Positions 26,924-35,286 of a stretch of 64,000 bases of DNA are shown here, piece after piece; positions within the stretch are counted from its first letter, which is position 1, and each line of letters opens with the position of its first letter. Position numbers and translations under genes: made by a program. Origin of the DNA: UBA7703 sp963667195 (GTDB lineage Bacteria; Bacillota; Clostridia; Christensenellales; CAG-138); NCBI GenBank assembly GCA_963667195.1, contig OY762962.1, positions 1,984,001-2,048,000 on the forward strand, written 5' to 3'. Below the pieces are notes generated by a model. The model saw nothing but the letters and a program-made list of their open reading frames with translations. It was not told the DNA's origin and did not search any database.

Positions 26924-27234
26924 TTGATATTTAACTTTGCTTTTTTGCTGCTTAGGGAGCGAAGTTGTTTTAAAATATCATTCTCCATTTCTAAGTACCG
27001 TATATATTCTTCTTGCGTCATGCCGGATGTATCCACATTTCGAGGACGCCCTCCGCTTCTTCCGGTTCCTCGCCCATCCGGAAAGCAGCCATACTTTAGA
27101 AACTGATCTCGCCATTCTCGTATTCGGCTCTTGTCGGCTAGTTCATATCGAAGGACTAGCTCGTTCATTTTTGCCCCTTCCAGATATTCTTTCACTACCC
27201 GTTCTTTCAACTCAGTACTGTAATGCTTGTTCAT
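26920..27234 (-). CDS. IS3-family transposase OrfA (helix-turn-helix)
   Basis: 104 residues from ATG 27234, preceded by AAAGGAG five nt upstream. It has an N-terminal HTH (YSTELKERVVKEYLEGAKM...LADKSRIREWRD) that binds the IS ends, then a C-terminal leucine-zipper-like helix (EEYIRYLEMENDILKQL). Near its 3' end the minus strand reads AAAAAAG (26940-26946), the classic IS3 slippery heptamer. A -1 slip there enters the orfB frame with no stop. Confidence 0.92.
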   Translation of the reverse strand: MNKHYSTELKERVVKEYLEGAKMNELVLRYELADKSRIREWRDQFLKYGCFPDGRGTGRSGGRPRNVDTSGMTQEEYIRYLEMENDILKQLRSLSSKKAKLNIK

Positions 27235-27257
27235 GTTTTCTCCTTTCACAAAAAAAA

Positions 27258-27285
27258 CCTACGGTTTATTATACCGTAGGCTTTT
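27258..27285. terminator. Bidirectional hairpin near the right end of the IS
   Basis: CCTACGGT (27258-27265) pairs with ACCGTAGG (27273-27280). T-runs flank it on both strands (CTTTTT on plus; TTTTTTT on minus). Lying upstream of orfA, it would stop outside transcription from entering the transposase genes, a common IS safeguard. Confidence 0.65.
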
Positions 27286-27394
27286 TACTTGTCCGTTTTT
27301 AGTGTAACACTACATTCGGGCGGTTTTTCATTTGGCTGCAAGGGACTAAAAACAGAGTAATTCACAGTAAAAAATTGCCGGATTTGCACTGGAC

Positions 27395-27448
27395 TTTACA
27401 TAGACTTAACAATTTCTTTATATGAGTTTAACTTATATGAAATATTAT
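27395..27448 (+). promoter_or_regulatory. PHO box (PhoP-binding direct repeats) and -10 of the pst operon
   Basis: Four hexamers of the TTAACA type lie at an exact 11-nt period: TTTACA (27395), TTAACA (27406), TTTATA (27417) and TTAACT (27428), each separated by 5 nt. This matches the Bacillus-type PhoP consensus TT(A/C/T)A(C/T)A. A -10-like TATTAT follows at 27443-27448, a fitting distance for PhoP-dependent activation. The first pst gene starts at 27497. The array begins only 65-72 nt from the IS end. Confidence 0.82.
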
Positions 27449-27496
27449 TATATTGGTTTAATATGGATTTGATCATTCAAAGTAAAATGAGGGCTT

Positions 27497-28297
27497 ATGA
27501 TAGATAATCAAAGAGTAGAACCTCAGAAGAAAACAAAGATTGCGCTGGAAAAGATGAGCTTCTATTATGGCTCATTCCGGGCGTTGCGTGACGTCAGCAT
27601 GGACATACAGGAATGTGCCATCACGGCGATCATCGGCCCTTCCGGCTGCGGCAAATCTACCCTTTTACGGAGCTTCAATCGCATGAACGATTTGATTCCC
27701 GGCGTAAAGGTGGAAGGCAAGATTTTGCTTGACGGCGTATCCGTCTATGACAAAGAAACGGATGTCGTGACGCTCCGAAAAAAGGTCGGCATGGTTTTTC
27801 AAAAGCCGAATCCCTTTCCGATGTCCGTCTACGATAATATCGCCTTTGGACCCAGGCATCATGGAATCAAACGGGATTTAGTGCTCTCCGGCATCATCGA
27901 GCGGTGTCTGCGCCAGGTTGCGCTGTGGGACGAATTAAAAGACAAACTGAAGATGTCCGCCTTCGAACTTTCTCCCGGACAGCAGCAGCGGCTCTGCATT
28001 GCAAGAGCGCTGGCCGTGGAACCCGATGTCATACTCATGGACGAATCTTGCAGTGCGCTTGACCCGGAATCAACCCTGAAGGTCGAGGAGCTGATGCAGG
28101 AGCTTTCCCTTAAATACACAATCATCATCGTAACCCACAACATGGAGCAGGCGCTGCGCGTTTCGGATATGACGGCGTTTATGATGATGGAGGCGGACCG
28201 GGCGGGCGTATTGGCGGAATATGCTCCAACCCACGAACTGTTTTCCAATCCCAAAGACAAGCGTACAGAAGATTACATTACGGGCAGGTTTGGCTAA
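27497..28297 (+). CDS. pstB: Phosphate ABC transporter ATP-binding protein, catalytically competent copy
   Basis: 266 residues. Walker A is GPSGCGKST with Lys53, the Q-loop is VFQKPNPFP, Walker B is VILMDE with catalytic Glu183, and the H-loop His is in THNMEQA. These features and the TLRKKVGMVFQ and DYITGRFG blocks are PstB-specific. The signature motif is altered to LSPGQQQ: Pro160 replaces the first Gly of LSGGQ. That defect is complementary to the second pstB in this operon. It energises high-affinity phosphate uptake through PstC/PstA. It is the first gene behind the PHO box, an unusual position for pstB. Confidence 0.94.
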   Translation: MIDNQRVEPQKKTKIALEKMSFYYGSFRALRDVSMDIQECAITAIIGPSGCGKSTLLRSFNRMNDLIPGVKVEGKILLDGVSVYDKETDVVTLRKKVGMVFQKPNPFPMSVYDNIAFGPRHHGIKRDLVLSGIIERCLRQVALWDELKDKLKMSAFELSPGQQQRLCIARALAVEPDVILMDESCSALDPESTLKVEELMQELSLKYTIIIVTHNMEQALRVSDMTAFMMMEADRAGVLAEYAPTHELFSNPKDKRTEDYITGRFG

Positions 28298-28331
28298 GAA
28301 ATGTTGTTTGTTTTTAAACGGGGGGAAAGTA

Positions 28332-29183
28332 ATGACAGGATTTCAAATTCGAACGAATAAACGCATCCGAATCAGCGCGATTGCCATTGGGGTGGTTTTC
28401 GCGTTGAACATAGTCGCGTTGTCGGGCTGCAGCCAGAAAAACTCGGCTGCGATCATTATCGCAGGGTCAACCTCGGTTCAGCCATATGCAGAGGTTGTCG
28501 CGGAAGAATACAGCATCCTGCATCCCGGCACGGAGATCGATATTCAAGGCGGCGGCTCTTCGGCCGGTATCACGGCGGCACAGTCCGGCGTTGCAAATAT
28601 CGGCATGTCTTCCCGATCCTTGAAGGACGAGGAAAAGGGCCTTTGGTACGTTGAAATCGCCCGGGATGGATTGGCGATTGTGGTCAACCCGGCAAACAAC
28701 GTGCAAGACCTCACGTTGGAGCAGGTTCGCGACATCTATTCGGAAACGATCACCACATGGAATGAGGTTGGCGGCTCGAAATCGAAGATTCACGTCATTG
28801 CGCGCGAGGAAGGGTCGGGAACCAGAAGCGCTTTTACGGATTTGGTGATGGGAAAGACAACCGAGATTACGCCGAGGGCAATCGTTCAGGACTCAAACGG
28901 CGCGGTGCGTCAACTGGTTGCGGATGATCCAAATGCGATCGGTTTTATTTCGCTGGGACTTGTGAATGAGACGGTCAAAGCGCTTCAGCTGGACGACGTC
29001 GCGGCGACACGGGAAAATGTGGAAAACGGCAGCTATAAGCTTTCCAGACCGTTTCTGTTTGTCTCCTCCGGTGCGCCCACAGGTCAAGTAAAAGAGTTTG
29101 TAGATTTTATCCTTTCAGATGACGGGCAAAAAATACTGGTGAATGAGGGCTTAATTCCTTCGTCGGATCGGGTGGGAAAATGA
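28332..29183 (+). CDS. pstS: Phosphate-binding lipoprotein PstS
   Basis: 283 residues from ATG 28332, preceded by GGGGGGAAAG. The lipoprotein signal ends in ALSGC (Cys33). The phosphate-binding fold has AGSTSVQPYAE near the mature N-terminus, QGGGSSAGITAAQSG, and the EEGSGTRSAF block, which contributes phosphate-binding Ser/Arg/Thr residues. It captures phosphate outside the membrane for PstCA. It lies 34 nt after pstB and overlaps pstC by 4 nt. Confidence 0.94.
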   Translation: MTGFQIRTNKRIRISAIAIGVVFALNIVALSGCSQKNSAAIIIAGSTSVQPYAEVVAEEYSILHPGTEIDIQGGGSSAGITAAQSGVANIGMSSRSLKDEEKGLWYVEIARDGLAIVVNPANNVQDLTLEQVRDIYSETITTWNEVGGSKSKIHVIAREEGSGTRSAFTDLVMGKTTEITPRAIVQDSNGAVRQLVADDPNAIGFISLGLVNETVKALQLDDVAATRENVENGSYKLSRPFLFVSSGAPTGQVKEFVDFILSDDGQKILVNEGLIPSSDRVGK

Positions 29184-30034
29184 AACATTCAAGAGAAAAA
29201 GTATCGGAGCGGATTTTTCTCGCGATAGCGCTTTCCACGCTGTCCGTGCTGGCGCTGATCACCGTGTTTATCATCAGTAAAGGCGTGCCAATCATCGCGA
29301 AGGTCGGCATCCTGAATTTCGTGTTCGGCATGAAATGGGCGCCAAGCCAGGGATCGTTCGGCATCTTCCCGATGATCGTAGGCTCGGTATCCGTAACGCT
29401 GGGAGCCGCGATTCTCGGAGTACCGATTGCCATCTCCTGCAGCATTTTTCTCGCCGAGTTCGCGCCCGGCAAGTTTCGGGATATCTTCAGGCCGGCAATA
29501 CAGCTGCTGGCTGGCATTCCTTCCGTCGTATACGGGTTCTGGGGCGTTATCTTCATCGTCCCGTTTATTCGCAATTATCTCGGCGGGCCGGGGTTGAGCA
29601 TATTGGCGGGCTCCGTCATTCTTGCCATCATGATTCTGCCGACGGTGATCAGCATCACGGAGGTTTCTATCCTTGCGTTGCCCCGCTATTATAAAGAGGG
29701 AGCGCTTGCTTTGGGGCTTACGCAATGGCAAACGATCCGCTATTTACTCTTGCCCGCCGCAAAGTCGGGCATCGTTGCCGCGATTATATTGGGGATCGGC
29801 CGCGCAATCGGCGAGACGATGGCGGTCATCATGGTGCTGGGCAACGCCGTTGCGCTCCCGACGTCGATTCTCGACCCGGTCAGAACACTGACGACAAATA
29901 TCGGCATCGAGATGGGATATGCGTCCGGCGAGCATCAGGAAGCACTTTTTGCCACGGGTATCGTGCTGTTGGTGATTATCATGATTCTGAACGCCTCCGC
30001 GCAATATATCGCCGGAAGAAAGGGGTCGCGATGA
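29180..30034 (+). CDS. pstC: Phosphate ABC transporter permease PstC
   Basis: 284 residues with six predicted membrane segments. Typical PstC elements are FGMKWAPSQGSFGIFPMIVGS, AGIPSVVYGFWG and the cytoplasmic loop ALPRYYKEGALALGLTQWQT. The ATG overlaps the pstS stop, and its own stop overlaps the pstA start (ATGA both times), so translation is coupled. It forms the channel half-site with PstA. Confidence 0.94.
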   Translation: MKHSREKVSERIFLAIALSTLSVLALITVFIISKGVPIIAKVGILNFVFGMKWAPSQGSFGIFPMIVGSVSVTLGAAILGVPIAISCSIFLAEFAPGKFRDIFRPAIQLLAGIPSVVYGFWGVIFIVPFIRNYLGGPGLSILAGSVILAIMILPTVISITEVSILALPRYYKEGALALGLTQWQTIRYLLLPAAKSGIVAAIILGIGRAIGETMAVIMVLGNAVALPTSILDPVRTLTTNIGIEMGYASGEHQEALFATGIVLLVIIMILNASAQYIAGRKGSR

Positions 30035-30867
30035 GAGTCAATCCAAGAACTTCACAAAAGATCGCCAAAGTATTGATTTGGGCTTCCGCTGTGCTTGTCA
30101 TAGCGATTCTTCTGAATATCATCTTTTACATTCTCATAAAAGGCATCCCGCAGATCAACTGGCAGTTTCTGACGGAAATTCCGCGGAACATGGGACGCTC
30201 GGGCGGCATCTCCTCCACCATCGTCGGCACGCTGCTTCTGACGCTGGTGGCGATTGTGATCGCGACGCCGTTCGGCATTGGCACCGCGTTTTATCTGACG
30301 GAATACACGCGCGAGGGCAGGATCACCCGCATCATTCGCTTCAGCGCGGAGTCGCTGGCCGGAATTCCATCCATCGTCTACGGGCTGTTCGGATACATAT
30401 TCTTCGTGACCTATCTCAAGCTGGGCTGGTCTGTTTTGTCCGGTGGACTGACATTGGCGATCATGATTCTGCCAACCATCATCCGCACGTCGGAAGAATC
30501 GATTCGCGCGGTGCCGCGCCTTTACCGCGAGGTCGGCTTCTCTCTGGGCGGCACAAAATGGCAGACGATCACGAGAGCCGTGTTCCCCTCGGCGCTTCCC
30601 GGAATAGCCAATGGCGTGATATTGAGCATAGGCCGGTGCGTGGCGGAAACCGCTGCCGTCATACTGACGGCGGGTTCGGCGCTCCGCATGCCGACTTCGC
30701 TGCTTTCACCAACCCGCACGATGGCGGTGCATTTTTACATTCTGGCGCGCGAAGGGATATCGATGGAGAAAGCCTTCGGCACAGCCGCGCTCTTGATCAT
30801 ACTGATTTTCCTGATCAACGTTGTGTTCAACATGCTCGTCAACAGATACGTGGCGAAAGGGCGTTAA
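30031..30867 (+). CDS. pstA: Phosphate ABC transporter permease PstA
   Basis: 278 residues with six membrane segments. Family blocks are SGGISSTIVGTLLLT, AGIPSIVYGLFGY and the ATPase-contact loop AVPRLYREVGFSLGGTKWQT. The start ATG overlaps the pstC stop. It is followed after 9 nt by the second pstB. Confidence 0.94.
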   Translation: MRVNPRTSQKIAKVLIWASAVLVIAILLNIIFYILIKGIPQINWQFLTEIPRNMGRSGGISSTIVGTLLLTLVAIVIATPFGIGTAFYLTEYTREGRITRIIRFSAESLAGIPSIVYGLFGYIFFVTYLKLGWSVLSGGLTLAIMILPTIIRTSEESIRAVPRLYREVGFSLGGTKWQTITRAVFPSALPGIANGVILSIGRCVAETAAVILTAGSALRMPTSLLSPTRTMAVHFYILAREGISMEKAFGTAALLIILIFLINVVFNMLVNRYVAKGR

Positions 30868-30876
30868 GAGGTGAAA

Positions 30877-31632
30877 ATGGATCAGTCCAAGATCGAAATC
30901 AAAGAATTTAACTTCTGGTATAAGGAGAAACAGGCAGTTCACGATATCAATCTGGAAGTGCCTGCGCATGAGATACTTGCGGTTTTCGGTCCGGCGAACA
31001 GCGGAATCACGACGCTTTTGCGTTCGCTGAACCGCCTGAGCGACCTGACCCCGGATACGCGTCGGGAAGGCGATATTCAAATCGACGGCAAGAGCATCTA
31101 TGCGCCCGACGTAAACGTAACGGATCTGCGCCGCAAGGTCGGCATGGTATTCGACGTGCCGACGACGCTGCCGATGTCCATTTTCGATAACATCGCTTTG
31201 GGCCCGCGCATGGGCAAACGATCGAAAACGGATGTGACCGAGGCGGTGGAGAGTGCCCTGCGGATGGCCGCGCTCTGGGATGACGTGAAGGACAGACTCA
31301 ATACCCCGGCGGCAAGGCTCTCCGGCGGACAGCAGCAGCGGCTTTGCATCGCGCGCGTTTTGGCGCTTGAACCGGAGGTTATATTGCTTGATCGGCCGTG
31401 CAGCGCGCTTGATCCGATATCGACCGCGAAGATTGAGGATTCGCTCAGAGAGCTAAAAGAGCAATTTACCATCATCATTGCGCCGCATACCGTCCAGCAG
31501 GCGGTTCGCCTGGCCGACAGGGTTGCGTTTATGCTGATGGGAGAATTGATCGAAACCGGCGATGCCGAAAAGGTGTTTGCCGATCCGAAGGACAAGCGGA
31601 CAAGCGATTATATTACCGGAAGATTCGGCTAA
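30877..31632 (+). CDS. Degenerate PstB paralogue lacking Walker A lysine and catalytic glutamate
   Basis: 251 residues from ATG 30877 (AGAGGTG just upstream). It aligns with PstB throughout and ends in the same KDKRTxDYITGRFG block as the first copy. Key ATPase residues are replaced: Walker A reads GPANSGITT (Ile44 for Lys), the Q-loop Gln is Asp93 (VFDVPTTLP), and the catalytic Glu is Arg173 (LLDRPCSALD). The signature LSGGQQQ and the H-loop His (APHTVQQA) are intact. Alone it should not hydrolyse ATP. It could pair with the first PstB to form one working and one dead site. The open frame, family-level conservation and operon position argue against a simple pseudogene. Confidence 0.88.
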   Translation: MDQSKIEIKEFNFWYKEKQAVHDINLEVPAHEILAVFGPANSGITTLLRSLNRLSDLTPDTRREGDIQIDGKSIYAPDVNVTDLRRKVGMVFDVPTTLPMSIFDNIALGPRMGKRSKTDVTEAVESALRMAALWDDVKDRLNTPAARLSGGQQQRLCIARVLALEPEVILLDRPCSALDPISTAKIEDSLRELKEQFTIIIAPHTVQQAVRLADRVAFMLMGELIETGDAEKVFADPKDKRTSDYITGRFG

Positions 31633-31739
31633 TCAGAACGCTCGCGCATTTGCGGTGAAGTGGATCGTTCTTTGTTCCGTAAGTATAAGATTTGCAACAG
31701 ATACTTCGTTAAACCGGATGATACTAAGTGGGGGGAACT

Positions 31740-32393
31740 ATGAGGAACCAATTCGAGGAGCAGTTGAACCTGCTGAATATGGAATTGCTGGAGATGGGAG
31801 CGCTGATTGAACACGCAATCGAAAGCGCTTGCCATGCTTTGATCAATCGCGATGTGGAAGCCGCGAACAAGGCCATCATTTTTGACAAAGAAGTTGACCT
31901 GAAGGAGCGGGAGATCGAAACGCTGTGCCTGAAGCTCCTGCTGCAGCAGCAGCCGGTCGCGCGTGATTTGCGGCAAATATCGGCAGCACTCAAGATGATC
32001 ACGGATATGGAGCGAATTGGCGACCAAGCCTCCGATATCTCGGGTATTGTTATGTACCTCGCCGAAAAGCCGTATTTAAAGAAGCTGGAACATCTGCCGA
32101 AGATGGCGGACGCTGCAATCCGCATGGTGACCGGAAGCCTGGATGCCTATGTGAAAAAGGATCTGGAAATTGCAAAACAGATCATCGAGATGGATGATAT
32201 CATCGATGACCTGTTTATCGTGGTTAAGAATGAGCTGATTGAGGACATTCACCAGAATTCCGAAAACGGAGCGCAGGCAATGGACCTGCTGATGGTCGCG
32301 AAATACTTTGAGCGCATCGGCGATCATGCGCAGAACATCGCCGAATGGGTGGAGTACTCTATCACGGGCATGCATAAGGGAGAATATCTCTAA
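31740..32393 (+). CDS. phoU: Phosphate transport regulator PhoU
   Basis: 217 residues from ATG 31740, preceded by GTGGGGGGAA. It is all-helical with the two PhoU three-helix repeats. The metal-binding signatures are KEVDLKEREIE and DMERIGDQASDI in the first half, and DIIDDLF and YFERIGDHAQNIAEW in the second. PhoU links Pst activity to the PhoR kinase and restrains phosphate uptake. It is the last gene of the pst operon, 107 nt after the second pstB. No phoPR genes are in the window. Confidence 0.94.
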   Translation: MRNQFEEQLNLLNMELLEMGALIEHAIESACHALINRDVEAANKAIIFDKEVDLKEREIETLCLKLLLQQQPVARDLRQISAALKMITDMERIGDQASDISGIVMYLAEKPYLKKLEHLPKMADAAIRMVTGSLDAYVKKDLEIAKQIIEMDDIIDDLFIVVKNELIEDIHQNSENGAQAMDLLMVAKYFERIGDHAQNIAEWVEYSITGMHKGEYL

Positions 32394-32445
32394 TCGAGCA
32401 GATCGGTTCACTTTTTTCAGCTACAATTTATGACGATCGTCAATC

Positions 32446-32486
32446 AAAGTCGGGATCAATCAGCGTCATCGCTGCCCGACTTTTTA
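32446..32486 (+). terminator. Terminator of the pst-phoU operon, overlapping the corA 3' end
   Basis: AAAGTCGGG (32446-32454) pairs with CCCGACTTT (32475-32483), followed by TTATC. It lies 53 nt after phoU and overlaps the last codons of the convergent CorA-like gene, so part of its sequence is also coding. Confidence 0.65.
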
Positions 32487-33493
32487 TCGTCCCGATAAAT
32501 CATCCATTTGAGGAAGAAATAGCTGATCGTGCCGATCACGATCATGGCTAGAATAAACAGGGGATAAGTAATTCGCCAGTTCTCCGGCCCCGTCATCATC
32601 GACCATTCGGACATTCCGCCGATACCCGCGAGCAAGGAGAGCGGCAGGAACACGGTTGTAATAAACGTCAGGCGCCGAACCGAACGATTGGTACGGTTTG
32701 CAGCGCGTGCCATCTCGTTACTGCGCATAGACAGATCAATCTCCATCAGACTTGTTGCTACGTCACGCAGGGACTCCGTCAACTCAAAGAAACGCGAGAG
32801 GTGGTCATAGACGTCGCGATAGTGGAACACGGCTTTATCCGGGATAAACGGACAATCCTTGCGGCAGATTTTCACAAACACTTCGCGCTCGTGATAAAGG
32901 CTCTTGCGAAGGGAGACGAGTGTTCGCCGGATATGCTGCAAAGACTTTGGATCAAACGCGCTTGGACGATCCAGAACGGCATCCTCCGCTTGAGTCAACT
33001 CATCTTCCAACGCCTCAATGGCGTAGAACTTTCGATCAACAAGAACGTCCAATATGGTGTGCATCACAAAAGCGGGACCGAGCCTGTCTGTATCCAATTC
33101 ACGCCGCACCATCTCCTCGATACCATCCAGGAGCGGTTTGCCGTCTGGCCCGACTCGATCAATGCTGATGATGAAGCGGTTGCTCAGAAAGAAGTCAACC
33201 TCCTGGATGCGTGTCATATCTGTCGCATAGCTAAAGGCATTAAACACGATAAATGTGTTGTTAGGGAAGTCGTCGATTTTCGGGAGCTGGTTGTCATCCA
33301 GCGCGTCCTCAACCGATAGCGGATGGAGATCGAGCAGCTTGATCAACGGGTGAAGATCTTCAGCAACCGGCTCGAGATAGTGCAGCCAAAAGAAGCCGCC
33401 GTCTTGCTGCACGTGCTCCATAGCAGCGGGGACACTTTTGCACTGGCTGAGCTTTCCGGACTTGGTTATGTGATAAAAATGGGCTTCACTCAT
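32456..33493 (-). CDS. CorA-family divalent metal transporter with altered GMN motif
   Basis: 345 residues. It has a large cytoplasmic N-terminal alpha/beta domain and a long helix, then two C-terminal membrane segments (LTFITTVFLPLSLLAGIGG and YPLFILAMIVIGTISYFFL). In CorA the first segment ends in the Gly-Met-Asn ion-selectivity motif. Here it reads GMS (293-295), and the following loop lacks the usual MPE-like sequence. Family role is Mg2+ or other divalent cation flux through a pentameric channel. The Asn-to-Ser change makes the ion preference uncertain (ZntB-type proteins have GIN). It is convergent with pst-phoU. Confidence 0.85.
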   Translation of the reverse strand: MSEAHFYHITKSGKLSQCKSVPAAMEHVQQDGGFFWLHYLEPVAEDLHPLIKLLDLHPLSVEDALDDNQLPKIDDFPNNTFIVFNAFSYATDMTRIQEVDFFLSNRFIISIDRVGPDGKPLLDGIEEMVRRELDTDRLGPAFVMHTILDVLVDRKFYAIEALEDELTQAEDAVLDRPSAFDPKSLQHIRRTLVSLRKSLYHEREVFVKICRKDCPFIPDKAVFHYRDVYDHLSRFFELTESLRDVATSLMEIDLSMRSNEMARAANRTNRSVRRLTFITTVFLPLSLLAGIGGMSEWSMMTGPENWRITYPLFILAMIVIGTISYFFLKWMIYRDDKKSGSDDAD

Positions 33494-33635
33494 ACTATTT
33501 TGAATCTCCCGGATAAATGGAATAGTGGACTACTCAACAGTAGTATAAATGATTTTTGTGCTGAAAAAAAGGAATACGTCATAAATCTCACTTCGTATGA
33601 CATATCAACAAGCACAAGAACCTGCTTATCGTGTA

Positions 33636-34382
33636 CTATTTGCATGATCCGGTGGTTGCCATCACGCCCGCGACGACGCGCAGATATTGCTCAAACGGAA
33701 TGCCGACCGCCATGTCGTGATGCGACCAGCCGCAAAGGATACGCGTACTGGGGCATAGCACGCTGACATTCATACTCCCGGACAGATAGGGGTATGCCGT
33801 ACTCTCCGAACACATGCCCTGCATCGCTCCAAGATCGATTTGCGGCTTGATGCCCGTTTCATAGGAGTAGCCCTGCACAAGACGCATCGCCTGAAACGCG
33901 TCGGTGATCAAGATAACGACGTCCGGCGCGATCGTGAAATCATCCAGAGGCGCGACAAGGATGCCGTATGTCACGGGCATTTCGCGGTGCAGGCTGTGGA
34001 TTTGGCTGCGGTGCCTGCGCGCGGCTGCGGGCGATGCATAGAGCTGATAGGAGAAATATTCCTCTCCGCTTTCGATGCGCTCTGTGCTTTTTTCCAGCGC
34101 GAGCGCGGTGGTTCCGCCGTCACACTTGTGGTGCGCGAGGCGGGAGCGGCAACCGCTGCCCTCGCTGGCCATGCGCACCATCACGCAATAAGGCATGGCA
34201 GCGCGCGCCTCCGGAATTTCGATGGCATCGTAGGCGGCGGCGTCAAAGAAAAACTTGACCCCGACCGGCTTGCGTGCGAGCGTGAGCGCCGCTGTGAGAT
34301 CCAACGTGTGCTCGTTGACGAGGTCGTACGGATATGCGTCCTGCGGCATTCCGTAGGTGATGTTTCTGTTTTTATAAGGCAC
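33636..34382 (-). CDS. DUF169 family protein
   Basis: 248 residues. DUF169 hallmarks: RKPVGVKFFF near residue 38, a Cys-containing CGG-like turn (HHKCDGGTTAL), and the C-terminal GMCSESTAYPYLSGSMNVSVLCPSTR block. The biochemical function of the family is not established. No signal peptide or membrane segment is visible. Cysteines in the GMCSE and VLCPSTR motifs are family-conserved and could hold a cofactor. It lies 97 nt downstream of the ECF T-component on the same strand and may be part of that operon. Confidence 0.8.
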   Translation of the reverse strand: MPYKNRNITYGMPQDAYPYDLVNEHTLDLTAALTLARKPVGVKFFFDAAAYDAIEIPEARAAMPYCVMVRMASEGSGCRSRLAHHKCDGGTTALALEKSTERIESGEEYFSYQLYASPAAARRHRSQIHSLHREMPVTYGILVAPLDDFTIAPDVVILITDAFQAMRLVQGYSYETGIKPQIDLGAMQGMCSESTAYPYLSGSMNVSVLCPSTRILCGWSHHDMAVGIPFEQYLRVVAGVMATTGSCK

Positions 34383-34479
34383 AGTGAATTCCTCCTCGGT
34401 TCATCGATATGGTTCAAAACAGTGAAGCAAAAAGCAGAAGAAACTTACCAAAACACGGTTCAGCTCGTCTTGTGGCAGA

Positions 34480-35286
34480 CTAGATTGCGCCGGTTTCCAG
34501 CGCGGACCCGAATGTGAGGAGCCCGTAATGCCCCAGCACGAGGATTGTCGCCGCGCAAAACGCGAGCACCACACCCGCAAACAGCAGGTCTGTTCGCGTG
34601 ATCGCCGTTTGCTTATAAAACGTGCGGTTCGGTTTTGCGCCGAGGCCGCGGCTGTCCATCGCAAGCGCCACGCGTTCACCTTTTCTCGCCGCGAGCGTGA
34701 ACATCGGAAGCATCAGCCGAAACGGACCCAACAAACGGTTTTTGATCCCGTGTTCCCACTCGACCCCACGGATTTCCTGCGCCAGCCGGATTCCCCGCGC
34801 TTCGTCCTGCAACGTTGGCAGAAAACGATAGGCTGCGAGCGCCGCATATCCGTGCACCACAGGTACGCGCAACTGCAGAATCAGGCTCAGAACAAGATCG
34901 TTCGGGCTCGTGGTTGCGACAAAGCTCAGCGTTGCGAGCGAGATGACGAGGATGCGAAGCCCGAGAGACAGGATATTCATCAGCGCAGAAGTGCGATAGG
35001 AGAAGACGAGAAAGGCCACCTCATCACCTTCCCGCGCAAGCCCCTTCATCAACAACAGGAACAAAACAAAGCTGCAACTGGCGACAAGAAACGGCAGCAT
35101 GCCACGCAGGAGCGTTTTCAGAGAGATTCCCCCGAAGAGCAGCGTAGAAAGAAATATCGCGGCAATCAGCGTCAGCGGGAGCATGGGTGAAACGGTAACG
35201 CTCACAAGAACCGTGACGAGAACCACGGCACATAGCTTGACGACGGGATTGACCCGTTGCAGGTACGGCGTTTTAGCAGGTTGCAT
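34480..35286 (-). CDS. ECF transporter T component (EcfT / YkoC-like)
   Basis: 268 residues from ATG 35286, 14 nt inside the preceding ATPase gene. Five or six membrane segments are predicted, with the two cytoplasmic coupling-helix motifs ending in Ala-Arg-Gly: AYRFLPTLQDEARGIRLAQ and ALAMDSRGLGAKPNRT. It couples ATPase motion to the S component. Gene order S-A(fused)-T matches the YkoEDC thiamine-precursor transporter layout. Confidence 0.88.
   Translation of the reverse strand: MQPAKTPYLQRVNPVVKLCAVVLVTVLVSVTVSPMLPLTLIAAIFLSTLLFGGISLKTLLRGMLPFLVASCSFVLFLLLMKGLAREGDEVAFLVFSYRTSALMNILSLGLRILVISLATLSFVATTSPNDLVLSLILQLRVPVVHGYAALAAYRFLPTLQDEARGIRLAQEIRGVEWEHGIKNRLLGPFRLMLPMFTLAARKGERVALAMDSRGLGAKPNRTFYKQTAITRTDLLFAGVVLAFCAATILVLGHYGLLTFGSALETGAI

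Larger units (their letters stand above)
26039..27323 (-). mobile_element. IS3-family insertion sequence (IS150-like group)
   Basis: About 1.28 kb with overlapping orfA and orfB on the minus strand. Imperfect terminal inverted repeats are visible: outer CCGCCCGA (26039-26046) against TCGGGCGG (27316-27323), and inner ACAAGTAAAAA near 26070 against TTTTTACTTGT near 27282, with partly matching sequence between. TG...CA ends at 26031 and 27330 are possible outer limits. I found no clear target-site duplication, so the exact boundaries are uncertain. It sits between the alpha-1,6-glucan operon and the pst promoter. Confidence 0.85.

Noticed and set aside
26031..27330. Target-site duplication flanking the IS
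   Set aside because: The bases outside the plausible ends do not form a matching 3-5 bp direct repeat at any boundary I tried.
30877..31632. PstB2 as a plain pseudogene
   Set aside because: The frame is full length, the signature motif and H-loop are intact, the C-terminus matches PstB1, and a good ribosome binding site is kept. Substitutions cluster at nucleotide-contact residues, which suggests a specialised rather than decaying protein.
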